Below are positions 35,652 to 43,870 of a stretch of DNA of 64,000 bases, piece by piece (position 1 is the stretch's first letter; each line of letters begins with the position of its first letter). Both the position numbers and the translations under genes were made by a program. Origin of the DNA: Campylobacter sp. RM6914 (GTDB lineage: Bacteria; Campylobacterota; Campylobacteria; Campylobacterales; Campylobacteraceae); the NCBI RefSeq assembly GCF_004803835.1, contig NZ_CP012545.1, positions 1,116,001 through 1,180,000 of the forward strand, written 5' to 3'. Under the pieces are notes generated by a model. It was given only the letters and a program-made list of their open reading frames with translations. It was not told the DNA's origin and ran no database searches.

Positions 35652-37235
35652 TTATTTATCTCTTCTGTAGCCAAACCACAGCCTTGTGTTACCACTTCGT
35701 TCTATCTTATCTGTAAATAGATCAAAAAATCCGTGTGTTCCAAGTATCGCAGTAAGCATAGATATCAAGATACCGATACTCATTGTTACCGCAAAGCCTT
35801 TAACCGGTCCCGTGCCGTATGCGTATAAGGCTATAACTGTAATTAGTGTCGTGATATTTGCGTCCACAATAGCGCTCATAGCATTTTCATAGCCCTTTTT
35901 CACGCTTGTTTTAAGGTTTGCTCCCTCTCTTAAGAACTCTCTTATACGCTCATTTATGATAACATTAGCATCAACAGCCATACCGATAGTAAGAACGATA
36001 CCGGCCATACCAGGTAGTGTTAGAGTTGCTCCAAAAAGCGCCATTACGGCAACTAGGATTATGATATTTGCCACCAAAGCGATATTTGCAAACACGCCCG
36101 ACATTCCGTAGTAAATCATCATAAAAACAACTATAAACATAGCGGCTCCTGCAAGTGCTGTCATGCTTTTTTGTATACTTTCAGCTCCCAAAGATGGTCC
36201 TACACTACGTTTTTCAAGTACTTTAACGGGAGCAAGCAAAGCGCCGCTTCTAAGCGCGATAGCCACGTCATGGGCCTCTTCTACACTAAAGCCGCCACTT
36301 ATCTGACCGCTTCCGCCGCCTATCCTTTCATTGATCACGGGGGCTGAATAAACCTTACCGTCAAGCACTATAGCTAGACGTTTTCCAACATTTGCTCCGG
36401 TAAAATCACCAAAAATTCTAGCTCCTTCGGAATTAAGAGAGAAATTTATTATAGGTTGATTGTTTTGTTGAGAGAAAGCAACTTTCGCATCTGTTAGCAT
36501 GGAGCCATCAAGAACAGGGATGTTTTTAACCACGTATTTAAACTGTTCGTTTTTAGCGTCTGGATATATAATATCGCCGTAACTTTCAGCTTGTACCGCA
36601 CTCATAGTGTTTGCTTGATCTTGACGTTTATCGTCTACCGCCATAAGCTGCAAATGCGCTGCTTTTGCGATAAGATCGCGAGCTCGTTGCTCATCTTCTT
36701 GAGTTTTGATACCGGGAAGTTCGACTAAAATTTTATCCTCACCCTGTCTTGCAACGGTAGGTTCTGCCAAACCAAATTGGTCTAGTCTGTTGCGTATCGT
36801 CTCAACAGCTTGAGCGATAGCGTATTCTACCGTAGCAGCACGCTCCTCTTGAGTTAGCATTATTGTGTATTTCAAGCCATCTTTTTGAATTTCTAAGCCT
36901 ACTATCTCTTTTAGCGCAGCATCTATTTTAGGTGCTTCATCGCTATCAAGTAGGGTAAATTCTACGCTATCTTGTCTGATTTTAAATTTATCGATTAAAA
37001 CATCTTCTTTTTTTGCATAGTAGTTTATGCTTCCTGCGATAGATTTTATCTTGGAATCTATAGCCTCGTGTGTTTCAACACCAAGAAGCATGTGTAAACC
37101 GCCTTGCAAGTCAAGACCTAGTGAAATTTTAGATCCGCCTTGAGTTTGCAAAAAAGAAGGCATCGAAAAAACGATACCAAACACCAAGGCGATTATAAGA
37201 ATAATCAGCCTATAAGTTACCTTTGCACTACGCAT
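35652..37235 (-). CDS. secD: Protein translocase subunit SecD
   Basis: Partner of SecF. The 527 residues have an N-terminal helix, LGLDLQGGLHMLLGV near residue 38, a large periplasmic P1 domain (about 60-330), and five C-terminal helices with GMAVDANVIINERIRE near 425, which carries the proton-path Asp. It lies three bases after yajC and starts the SecDF pair. Confidence 0.96.
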   Translation of the reverse strand: MRSAKVTYRLIILIIALVFGIVFSMPSFLQTQGGSKISLGLDLQGGLHMLLGVETHEAIDSKIKSIAGSINYYAKKEDVLIDKFKIRQDSVEFTLLDSDEAPKIDAALKEIVGLEIQKDGLKYTIMLTQEERAATVEYAIAQAVETIRNRLDQFGLAEPTVARQGEDKILVELPGIKTQEDEQRARDLIAKAAHLQLMAVDDKRQDQANTMSAVQAESYGDIIYPDAKNEQFKYVVKNIPVLDGSMLTDAKVAFSQQNNQPIINFSLNSEGARIFGDFTGANVGKRLAIVLDGKVYSAPVINERIGGGSGQISGGFSVEEAHDVAIALRSGALLAPVKVLEKRSVGPSLGAESIQKSMTALAGAAMFIVVFMMIYYGMSGVFANIALVANIIILVAVMALFGATLTLPGMAGIVLTIGMAVDANVIINERIREFLREGANLKTSVKKGYENAMSAIVDANITTLITVIALYAYGTGPVKGFAVTMSIGILISMLTAILGTHGFFDLFTDKIERSGNTRLWFGYRRDK

Positions 37236-37238
37236 GTT

Positions 37239-37508
37239 TTAGGCTTCGATCTTTTTAGCCACAAACTCGCGTGAAAGACGAACGATTACGTCATCGTTAA
37301 GCTTTACTTTGATAAAATCGTCTTCCGGTTTAACCACTTCACAAATAAGTCCGCCGCTAGTGATGATTTTATCGCCTTTTTCCAAAGCTTTTATCATCTG
37401 AGCATGTTGCTTTTGCTGTTTTTGTTGTGGTCTTATAACCAAAAAGTAAAAAATCGCAAAAAGCACGATTAGAGGTAGTAATGAAGCAAAAAAATCTCCG
37501 TTTTGCAT
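37239..37508 (-). CDS. yajC: Preprotein translocase accessory subunit YajC
   Basis: An 89-residue single-span protein: helix at residues 8-25 (LLPLIVLFAIFYFLVIRP), then QQKQ and the YajC core KGDKIITSGGLICEV. It binds SecDF. It opens a minus-strand run of eleven genes down to 24204 in which no gap exceeds 15 bases. Its first 28 bases overlap the divergent start of lnt. Confidence 0.95.
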   Translation of the reverse strand: MQNGDFFASLLPLIVLFAIFYFLVIRPQQKQQKQHAQMIKALEKGDKIITSGGLICEVVKPEDDFIKVKLNDDVIVRLSREFVAKKIEA

Positions 37509-38782
37509 GGGTTTCCTTAGTTTTAAATTTTTTAAGCAGATATTTTAGCACTAAAATTATAATAAAAGCCTTTGTCGGCGCATTTTTACTGGCAAACTTT
37601 ATTTTTTTAGCACCTTTTAACAACTCTTTGTTTGATCTTATGTCACCATTTCTAACGCTTGCAGGGATATATACCGTGATCACTTCAACTAGAGCTGGTT
37701 TTTTTGCGGCTGGATTTTTTAGTGGAATTTTGTGGTTTTACTGGATAAGTTTTAGCTTTATTTATTACGACTTAGGTTGGTTAATCCCAATTGTGATTTT
37801 ATCTATCGCTACTATTTACGGGTTTATTTTTTGGGCGGCAAGCTTTCCAAGTTTTATCGCATTAAGGGTCGTGGTACTTTTTATTTTTAGCTATATTCAT
37901 CCGTTTGGATTTAATTGGTTTAATCTTGAAGCAACACTTGTATTGGGCGCATTTGACCCAAGCGCAAGAGGTCTTGCTTTTATGTTTTTGGCTGCGATAT
38001 CTTTAGCATATTTTTCTAAAATTTATAAATTTATAGCGGTTTTTATCTGTCTTGTTTGCGCCTTGCAGTTTGATAGCAAAGATGTCAAGATTTTGCCATT
38101 TGAACTGCAGCTAACAAATTCAGATATTTTACAAAAACAAAGATGGGATAAAGAGCTAAAAAATAGTTTTATAAATGAAAATTTGGCCGTGATAGATGAT
38201 GCTATCAACAATGGCAAACGAGCTATATTAATGCCAGAAAGTGCCTTTCCTACATTTATAACACATGAATCAAATTTACAAACAGAACTAAAAGAAAAAT
38301 CAAAACAAATCGCAATCATTGCAGGCGGTTTAGCTTATGAGAACAAGCAAATTTATAACTCCGCCTTTTTCTTTGATAAAGGCGAAATGAAACGCTTTGA
38401 CAAGCTAATCTTAGTGCCTTTTGGAGAGGAAATTCCGCTTCCAAATTTCATAAAAGAGATAATAAACAAGATGTTTTTTGACGGTGCGCAGGATTTTCAA
38501 ACAGCAAAAACGTTAAGTGATTACGAGATAGACGGAGTTAAGATACGTAATGCGATATGTTATGAAGCGACTCGTGACGAGCTTTATGAGGGAGAATTTG
38601 ATGTTATGTTTGCCATTACCAACAACGGCTGGTTTAAAGCCAGATATTTTCCTTCAACAGAGCCTATTTTGCAAAGAAATTTATTAAAGTATTACGCTAC
38701 AAAATACAATAAAACTATATATCATAGTGTAAATGGAAGTCCAAGCGAGATAATTACACCAAAAAAGAGCCTGTTTAATTAG
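37481..38782 (+). CDS. lnt: Apolipoprotein N-acyltransferase
   Basis: Lnt adds the third acyl chain to lipoproteins. The 433-residue protein has about six N-terminal membrane helices and a nitrilase domain whose triad can be read: Glu in MPESAFPT (near 246), Lys in FDKLILVPFGEE (near 309) and Cys in RNAICYEA (near 360). It starts inside yajC on the opposite strand with a good AGAGG site, so the two genes share 28 bases. It serves the lipoproteins seen here, such as LptE and the thioredoxin lipoprotein. Confidence 0.93.
   Translation: MKQKNLRFAWVSLVLNFLSRYFSTKIIIKAFVGAFLLANFIFLAPFNNSLFDLMSPFLTLAGIYTVITSTRAGFFAAGFFSGILWFYWISFSFIYYDLGWLIPIVILSIATIYGFIFWAASFPSFIALRVVVLFIFSYIHPFGFNWFNLEATLVLGAFDPSARGLAFMFLAAISLAYFSKIYKFIAVFICLVCALQFDSKDVKILPFELQLTNSDILQKQRWDKELKNSFINENLAVIDDAINNGKRAILMPESAFPTFITHESNLQTELKEKSKQIAIIAGGLAYENKQIYNSAFFFDKGEMKRFDKLILVPFGEEIPLPNFIKEIINKMFFDGAQDFQTAKTLSDYEIDGVKIRNAICYEATRDELYEGEFDVMFAITNNGWFKARYFPSTEPILQRNLLKYYATKYNKTIYHSVNGSPSEIITPKKSLFN
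37542..37547 (-). promoter_or_regulatory. Candidate -10 box for the yajC–secDF run, inside lnt
   Basis: TAAAAT on the minus strand within GTGCTAAAATATC, 34 bases before the yajC ATG. It lies within the coding region of lnt. Confidence 0.45.
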
Positions 38783-38787
38783 GCTCT
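38761..38787 (-). terminator. Intrinsic terminator of metK
   Basis: AGAGCCT (38766-38772) and AGGCTCT (38781-38787) form a 7-bp stem. Read on the minus strand it is followed by TTTTTT (38766-38761). It lies 13 bases after the metK stop and contains the lnt stop codon in its loop side. Confidence 0.75.
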
Positions 38788-38799
38788 CATAAAAATTTA

Positions 38800-40002
38800 T
38801 TAAGCTATCAAGCCTTTAAATAGATTAACGCTGTCAAGTTTTTCCCATGGATATTTTGCATCGCCAACTTGACCTTTTGCAGCAACTTTTGCATATAAAA
38901 ATGTATCTTTGCCGGGCTTATCAAGTCCAAATTTATTGGTTATCCATTTTGGAGTTAGAGGGAAATTTTGCATAACAAAATTTGAAAGCATATCATCATT
39001 TATGCCCTCCACTTGCGTTCCCATCGTATCAACACTAACGGAAGTTGGTTTTGCAACACCTATAGCATAGCTAATTTGAACTATGCACTTTTTAGCAAGT
39101 CCTGCCGCAACGATATTTTTAGCTATATATCTAGCCGCATAAAGACCGCTTCTATCAACCTTAGTGTAGTCTTTTGAACTTTGCGCACCACCGCCTATCG
39201 GGGCATATCCGCCAAAACTATCTACGATAAGCTTACGTCCTGTTAAACCACTATCGTGAAGCGAGCTGTGATTTACATATCTACCGGTTGGGTTTATGTA
39301 GATGATAGTTTTTTCTTTATTATATAGCTCTTTTGGAAGTCCGGTATCATCGATAAGTTCTTGAACTAAATTTCTAAGCTCTTTTATGCCCATTTCTTCT
39401 ATACAAGGTGCTGAAACGACTATAGTATGGATACTTTGAGGCTTGCAATTTTCAAAATTATCCTTTGTGCCGTAATCAATAGTAACTTGTGTTTTTATAT
39501 CAACCCCTAATTTATCAGGATTTGCTTTTGCAAATTTATAGACTTTATTGCACAGCATACGAGCATAAGTTATAGCTGCAGGCATGTATTCTTTCGCCTC
39601 ACAACTTGCAAAACCAAACATAATACCTTGATCGCCGGCGCCTATCTCTCCGCTTTCTTGATCAACTCCTTGGTTGATGTCAGGACTTTGTTGGTTTAAA
39701 TAAACCTTAACCTCAATATCATCAGGATGCAAACATTGCTCTTTTGTAAAATTTGACTTACCGTTATATCCGATATGAGCCAAAGCATCCTTCACGATAC
39801 GCTCATAATCACGATATGAAAGGCTTACTTTTGAGTTTATTTCTCCTCCGATAACGATATTTTTACCTGCCACAAAAACCTCGCTTGCAACGCGACCGTT
39901 TGGATCTTCTGTTAAAATTTTATCAACGATACTATCAGCAATTATATCGGCGCATTTGTCAGGATGTCCCGGACTTACGACTTCAGAAGTAAAAAGATAC
40001 AT
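38800..40002 (-). CDS. metK: S-adenosylmethionine synthetase
   Basis: Makes S-adenosylmethionine from ATP and methionine. The 400 residues show SEVVSPGHPDKCADIIAD near the start, GAGDQGIMFGFA near 122, and the P-loop-like GGGAQSSKDYTKVDRS near 268. Length is slightly above the E. coli enzyme. It is transcribed alone between its own promoter and a strong terminator. Confidence 0.97.
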   Translation of the reverse strand: MYLFTSEVVSPGHPDKCADIIADSIVDKILTEDPNGRVASEVFVAGKNIVIGGEINSKVSLSYRDYERIVKDALAHIGYNGKSNFTKEQCLHPDDIEVKVYLNQQSPDINQGVDQESGEIGAGDQGIMFGFASCEAKEYMPAAITYARMLCNKVYKFAKANPDKLGVDIKTQVTIDYGTKDNFENCKPQSIHTIVVSAPCIEEMGIKELRNLVQELIDDTGLPKELYNKEKTIIYINPTGRYVNHSSLHDSGLTGRKLIVDSFGGYAPIGGGAQSSKDYTKVDRSGLYAARYIAKNIVAAGLAKKCIVQISYAIGVAKPTSVSVDTMGTQVEGINDDMLSNFVMQNFPLTPKWITNKFGLDKPGKDTFLYAKVAAKGQVGDAKYPWEKLDSVNLFKGLIA

Positions 40003-40036
40003 AAAAATTTCCTTTATCCTTAAATAATTAGGCGTA

Positions 40037-40042
40037 ATTGTA
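40037..40042 (-). promoter_or_regulatory. Candidate -10 box for metK
   Basis: TACAAT on the minus strand within GCTACAATTA, 35 bases before the metK start codon. Confidence 0.45.
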
Positions 40043-40106
40043 GCATTTAATCTTAAAATTTATATTAATCAAATATTAAATTTTATTTCTTTCAGCCTTT
40101 TTTGGA

Positions 40107-40112
40107 TATACT
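40107..40112 (+). promoter_or_regulatory. Candidate -10 box for sstT
   Basis: TATACT preceded by TTTTTTGGA, 32 bases before the preferred ATG at 40144. Confidence 0.4.
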
Positions 40113-40143
40113 TAAGTTTTATCTTAAATTTAAAGGTGGTGAA

Positions 40144-41400
40144 ATGAGCGCTTTTTCAAAACTTGCCAGACGCTATGCCGACGGCAACTTGATCGTTCAA
40201 ATTTTAATAGGCATTATTCTTGGTGCTATCGTAGGTTTTTGGGGACACTCACAACTTGGCGCAGGTGGCGAGTCTGCTAATTTTGCAAATAGTATTTTAA
40301 ACACTATTTCTATACTTGGCAACCTTTTCGTCGGCGCACTTAAGGCCGTAGCTCCGATACTTGTTTTTGTTCTAGTTGCAACATCGATAATAACAAAAGA
40401 GTTTGGCGAAACAAAAGGCATGGGCAAGATCGTATTTTTATATCTTTTAGCTACATTTTTAGCAGCCGTTGTAGCAGTTTGTGCAAGCTTTATGTTCCCT
40501 GTTGAACTTGTCTTAAAAGGCGTTGAAACGACACAGCTAAGCGCCCCTCAAAACGTTATAGATGTATTAAAAGACCTTATATTTAAAATCGTACAAAACC
40601 CCGTAGTTGCAATAAGCACCGGTAACTATATAGGCATAATCGCCTGGGCTGTAGGTGCCGGTATTGCGCTTAGAAGTTGCTCAAAAGAGACTAAAAATGT
40701 ATTTAAAGATGTTAGCGAAGGTATCACAAAGATCGTTAAATTTGTAATCCGTCTTGCTCCGTTTGGTATTTTTGGTCTTGTTGCGATTAGCATTCATGAG
40801 ACAGGGTTTGACGCTCTTGCTGGATACCTAAAACTTATCTTAGTTTTAGTTGGTTCTATGCTACTTGTGGCCTTTGGAGTAAATCCTCTAATCGCATTTA
40901 TAATAACAAAGAAAAATCCATACCCTCTTATAATGACAACAATTAAAGAAAGTGCTGTAACTGCGTTTTTCACTCGTTCATCTGCAGCAAATATCCCTGT
41001 AAACATGGCTCTTTGTAAAAAACTCGGTTTAAAGGAAGAGCTTTACTCTATCTCTATACCTCTTGGTGCTACCATCAACATGGCTGGCGCGGCGGTCACT
41101 ATAAGCGTTTTAGCACTTGCGGCAGTAAATTCTCTTGATCATATTACTGTTGATTTTGCAGATGCACTTTTACTTAGTTTTATATCAGCTATCGGAGCAT
41201 GCGGAGCTTCTGGAGTTGCCGGTGGTTCATTACTACTTGTGCCTCTTGCTTGTGCACTATTTGGAATTTCAGACGATATCGCTATGCAAGTCGTTGCGGT
41301 AGGATTTATAATCGGCGTTATCCAGGACTCTGTCGAAACTGCATTAAACAGCTCGTCTGACGTTGTATTTACGGCGATTGCTTCAGAAACTATCAAATAA
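40144..41400 (+). CDS. sstT: Serine/threonine:sodium symporter SstT
   Basis: A dicarboxylate/amino-acid:cation symporter of 418 residues with the SstT pattern: [17 protein letters not shown] at the start, [20 protein letters not shown] (reentrant loop HP1), and [13 protein letters not shown] with the TNMxG-like sodium motif. Serine is a main carbon source of Campylobacter. I chose the ATG at 40144 because AAAGGTGG precedes it; an upstream in-frame TTG would add 14 residues with no ribosome site and would fall on the -10 box. Confidence 0.93.
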   Translation: MSAFSKLARRYADGNLIVQILIGIILGAIVGFWGHSQLGAGGESANFANSILNTISILGNLFVGALKAVAPILVFVLVATSIITKEFGETKGMGKIVFLYLLATFLAAVVAVCASFMFPVELVLKGVETTQLSAPQNVIDVLKDLIFKIVQNPVVAISTGNYIGIIAWAVGAGIALRSCSKETKNVFKDVSEGITKIVKFVIRLAPFGIFGLVAISIHETGFDALAGYLKLILVLVGSMLLVAFGVNPLIAFIITKKNPYPLIMTTIKESAVTAFFTRSSAANIPVNMALCKKLGLKEELYSISIPLGATINMAGAAVTISVLALAAVNSLDHITVDFADALLLSFISAIGACGASGVAGGSLLLVPLACALFGISDDIAMQVVAVGFIIGVIQDSVETALNSSSDVVFTAIASETIK

Positions 41401-41430
41401 TAAATTTGGCGTCACAAGGCGCCAAATTTA
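41401..41430 (+). terminator. Hairpin after sstT, probable terminator
   Basis: TAAATTTGGCG (41401-41411) pairs with CGCCAAATTTA (41420-41430), extendable by one G-U and one C-G pair around the loop ACAA. It begins right after the sstT stop. There is no strong U-run, so termination may be partial. Confidence 0.6.
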
Positions 41431-41469
41431 CATTAACCTTTAAAACTTGCTTATATCTCATTTTTTCTG

Positions 41470-41475
41470 TAAAAT
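41470..41475 (+). promoter_or_regulatory. Candidate -10 box for pepF
   Basis: TAAAAT after TTTTTTCTG, 27 bases before the pepF ATG. Confidence 0.4.
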
Positions 41476-41501
41476 ATTCAAAAAATATTTGAAGGTAATA
41501 A

Positions 41502-43220
41502 ATGAGCAAATGGGATCTAACTCCACTTTTTAAAAATACACAAGAACTTGAAAATTTTACATCAAAGACTAAGCTTAAGTGCGAAAAATTTAAAGCTAAA
41601 TTTGAAAAAAAGCTGGCTTTATTAAACGAGCAAGATTTTAAAAACAGCATAGAAAATTACGAAAGTCTACTCTCTGACATCTCGAAAATAATAACTTACG
41701 CCTTTTTAGTCTTTGCAAAAGACACAAAACAAGGTGCATTTTATGCTAAATTTGATGAAGAGTGCACAAAGGCGCAACAAAATTTGCTATTTTTCGAGAT
41801 AGAATTTAATGAGCTTGATGAAAAAATTCAAGACAAATTTATACACTCATCACCAAAATACGCCTACTATCTATCAAATTTACAAAAACAAAAAGCACAT
41901 CAACTAAGCTTAAAAGAAGAAGAGGTTCTGCTTCGCACTTCAAACACAGGAGCACAAGCCTTTGCAAGACTTTTTGACGAAAGTATGAGTGCAATGAAAT
42001 TTAAATTTAAAGATAAACTGTTAAGCGAAGAGGAAATTTTAAGCAAACTTCACAGCGCAAATAGAGATGAGCGCAAAATGGCTGCAAAATCACTCTCAAA
42101 AGAGCTTAGTAGACATCAACATCTTTTGACATATATCTACAATATGATAAAAACAGATCTTGCAACATCTTGCGAGCTACGAGGCTTTGATAAGCCAGAA
42201 GCGCCACGCCATCTTGATAATCAGATCACAAAACAAAGCGTAGATGCACTTATTAAAGCAAGCGAGGATAGCTTTGGTCTCGTGCACGAATACTACCGAA
42301 AAAAACGTGAAATTCTAGGACTTAAAAAGCTTTATGACTACGATAGATACGCGCCGTTAAAAAGTGGCGACGAAATTTATAGCTTTAAAACAAGCAAGGA
42401 GATAGTCTTAAAGGCTTTTAATAAATTTAGTCCAGAATTTGGCAAGATCGCCAAAATGGCGTTTGAGGACGGCTGGATAGATGCTTATCCAAGCGATGGC
42501 AAAAGAGGAGGGGCATTTTCACACTCTGGCTCAAGTGACGCCCATCCATACGTTTTGCTTAACCACACAGACCAAAGGCGCGACTTATTTACTTTAGCTC
42601 ATGAGCTTGGGCATGCCATACATCAAAAGCTAAGTTATAGCGTAGGCTATTTAAATTCCGACACCCCGCTTACTACAGCAGAAACTGCTTCGGTATTTTG
42701 CGAGATGTTGGTTTTTGACTATGTCAAAAATACACTTGCACCAAAAGAACGTCAAGCACTTATCGCAAGCAAGCTTGAAGATATCTTTGCAACACTTTAT
42801 CGCCAGATAAATTTTACTACATTTGAAAGACGCATTCATGCGCACAAAGGCGAGATAAGTAGTGACGAGTTAAATAAAATTTGGCTTGAAGAGAGTGCGA
42901 AAATGTTTGGAGATAGCGTTATTTTAAATGATTATTATAAAATTTGGTGGAGCTACATCCCACATTTTATCCACACTCCATTTTACTGCTATGCCTACTC
43001 TTATGCACAACTTTTAGTTCTTGCTTTATTTGGACTTTACAAGAGTGGCAAGTGTGAAAATTTCGTTGAAATTTATACTAAGTTTTTAAGCTTTGGTGGC
43101 TCAAAAAGTCCAAAAGAGCTTGTTTTAATGTTTGGTTTTGATATAGACAGTGATGATTTTTGGCAAATAGGTCTAAAAGAGATTAAAGAGCTTTTGAAAG
43201 AATTTAAGGAGGTAAATTAA
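41502..43220 (+). CDS. pepF: Oligoendopeptidase F (M3 family)
   Basis: A cytoplasmic zinc oligopeptidase of 572 residues. The catalytic HELGH (in FTLAHELGHAIH) is near residue 367, with the third zinc ligand Glu in TAETASVFCEM about 25 residues later. The N-terminal 190 residues form the helical M3 lid. It degrades short peptides from protein turnover. The next gene starts one base after its stop, so the two are likely cotranscribed, which may matter since that neighbour resembles a protease adaptor. Confidence 0.93.
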   Translation: MSKWDLTPLFKNTQELENFTSKTKLKCEKFKAKFEKKLALLNEQDFKNSIENYESLLSDISKIITYAFLVFAKDTKQGAFYAKFDEECTKAQQNLLFFEIEFNELDEKIQDKFIHSSPKYAYYLSNLQKQKAHQLSLKEEEVLLRTSNTGAQAFARLFDESMSAMKFKFKDKLLSEEEILSKLHSANRDERKMAAKSLSKELSRHQHLLTYIYNMIKTDLATSCELRGFDKPEAPRHLDNQITKQSVDALIKASEDSFGLVHEYYRKKREILGLKKLYDYDRYAPLKSGDEIYSFKTSKEIVLKAFNKFSPEFGKIAKMAFEDGWIDAYPSDGKRGGAFSHSGSSDAHPYVLLNHTDQRRDLFTLAHELGHAIHQKLSYSVGYLNSDTPLTTAETASVFCEMLVFDYVKNTLAPKERQALIASKLEDIFATLYRQINFTTFERRIHAHKGEISSDELNKIWLEESAKMFGDSVILNDYYKIWWSYIPHFIHTPFYCYAYSYAQLLVLALFGLYKSGKCENFVEIYTKFLSFGGSKSPKELVLMFGFDIDSDDFWQIGLKEIKELLKEFKEVN

Positions 43221-43221
43221 C

Positions 43222-43662
43222 ATGTTAGAAAGCCTTTTAGATAACGAAGAATTCTCTCTTTTGATGAAAATGCACGTTTACGAGTGTATAGACTTTCTAC
43301 TGCAAAACAACGTAAATTTCTCCATTATGGCAAATCTCCCGCTTGTAAATTTTAATCCACCGCTTCCACCTGAAGTGAGTATAAATTTTAACATGCCGGT
43401 TATCATGTTTAGCCTTGGCGGATACACGTTTAAAAGTGCTGTTTTATCACAGGAAGAGCTTAGTTTTGAAGCTGGATTTGGCACACAAAATTTCGCTTCT
43501 TTAGTGACTTTGCCACTTGGAGCGATAGTGCAAATTTTAGTAGAAAACAGTCCTGTTTTGATAAATTTTTCCATACATAAAGCAAGGCAAGATCAGACCA
43601 AAAAGTCTATGTCGATCTTTATGTCTAATCCAAACAATAGGGATTTATTCGGGTCAAAATAA
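43222..43662 (+). CDS. SspB-like protein, possible ClpXP adaptor (tentative)
   Basis: A 146-residue protein usually left hypothetical in Campylobacter. Its order of elements matches SspB: an N-terminal helix (EFSLLMKMHVYECIDFLLQNN), beta strands, a central MPVIMFSLGG, then ELSFEAGFG and LVTLPLGAIVQILVEN, which parallel the SspB segments 'ND.I.F.ARFGG' and 'VPL.AVLAIYA.EN'. SspB binds ssrA-tagged proteins and hands them to ClpXP. The protein ends in a polar linker and RDLFGSK, where SspB has its ClpX-binding tail. SmpB, which works in ssrA tagging, is encoded 4 kb downstream. This is a pattern-based inference. Confidence 0.55.
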   Translation: MLESLLDNEEFSLLMKMHVYECIDFLLQNNVNFSIMANLPLVNFNPPLPPEVSINFNMPVIMFSLGGYTFKSAVLSQEELSFEAGFGTQNFASLVTLPLGAIVQILVENSPVLINFSIHKARQDQTKKSMSIFMSNPNNRDLFGSK

Positions 43663-43870
43663 TTTTTTTACAACAAACAAAACCATAAACTTTATCCATG
43701 AGCCGATGCTAATTTTAATTTATGTCGGTTTAGCCCTTAAGTAAAAGTATAAATTTTATTAAAAATTTTCAAGTTCAAAATCTACAAAAAACAACTACTT
43801 TTATCTATAATCAAGCTTTCAACAATTTTTAGATAAAATCTATGTTTAAATTTAATTTATAAAGTAAAAT
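43663..43870. other. Intergenic spacer before uvrD
   Basis: No gene is convincing in these 208 bases. It holds two promoter-like hexamers, TATAAT at 43806-43811 and TAAAAT at 43834-43839, both pointing to uvrD. Confidence 0.45.
43834..43839 (+). promoter_or_regulatory. Candidate -10 box for uvrD–truB–csrA–ispE–smpB
   Basis: TAAAAT in TTTTTAGATAAAATC, 32 bases before the uvrD ATG. The five genes that follow all overlap, so this site probably drives them all. Confidence 0.45.

Noticed and set aside
43663-43720. 24-codon minus-strand frame (MDKVYGF...) running into the SspB-like gene's 3' end
   Set aside because: No ribosome site or promoter, Cys-rich random-looking composition, and overlap with a real gene.
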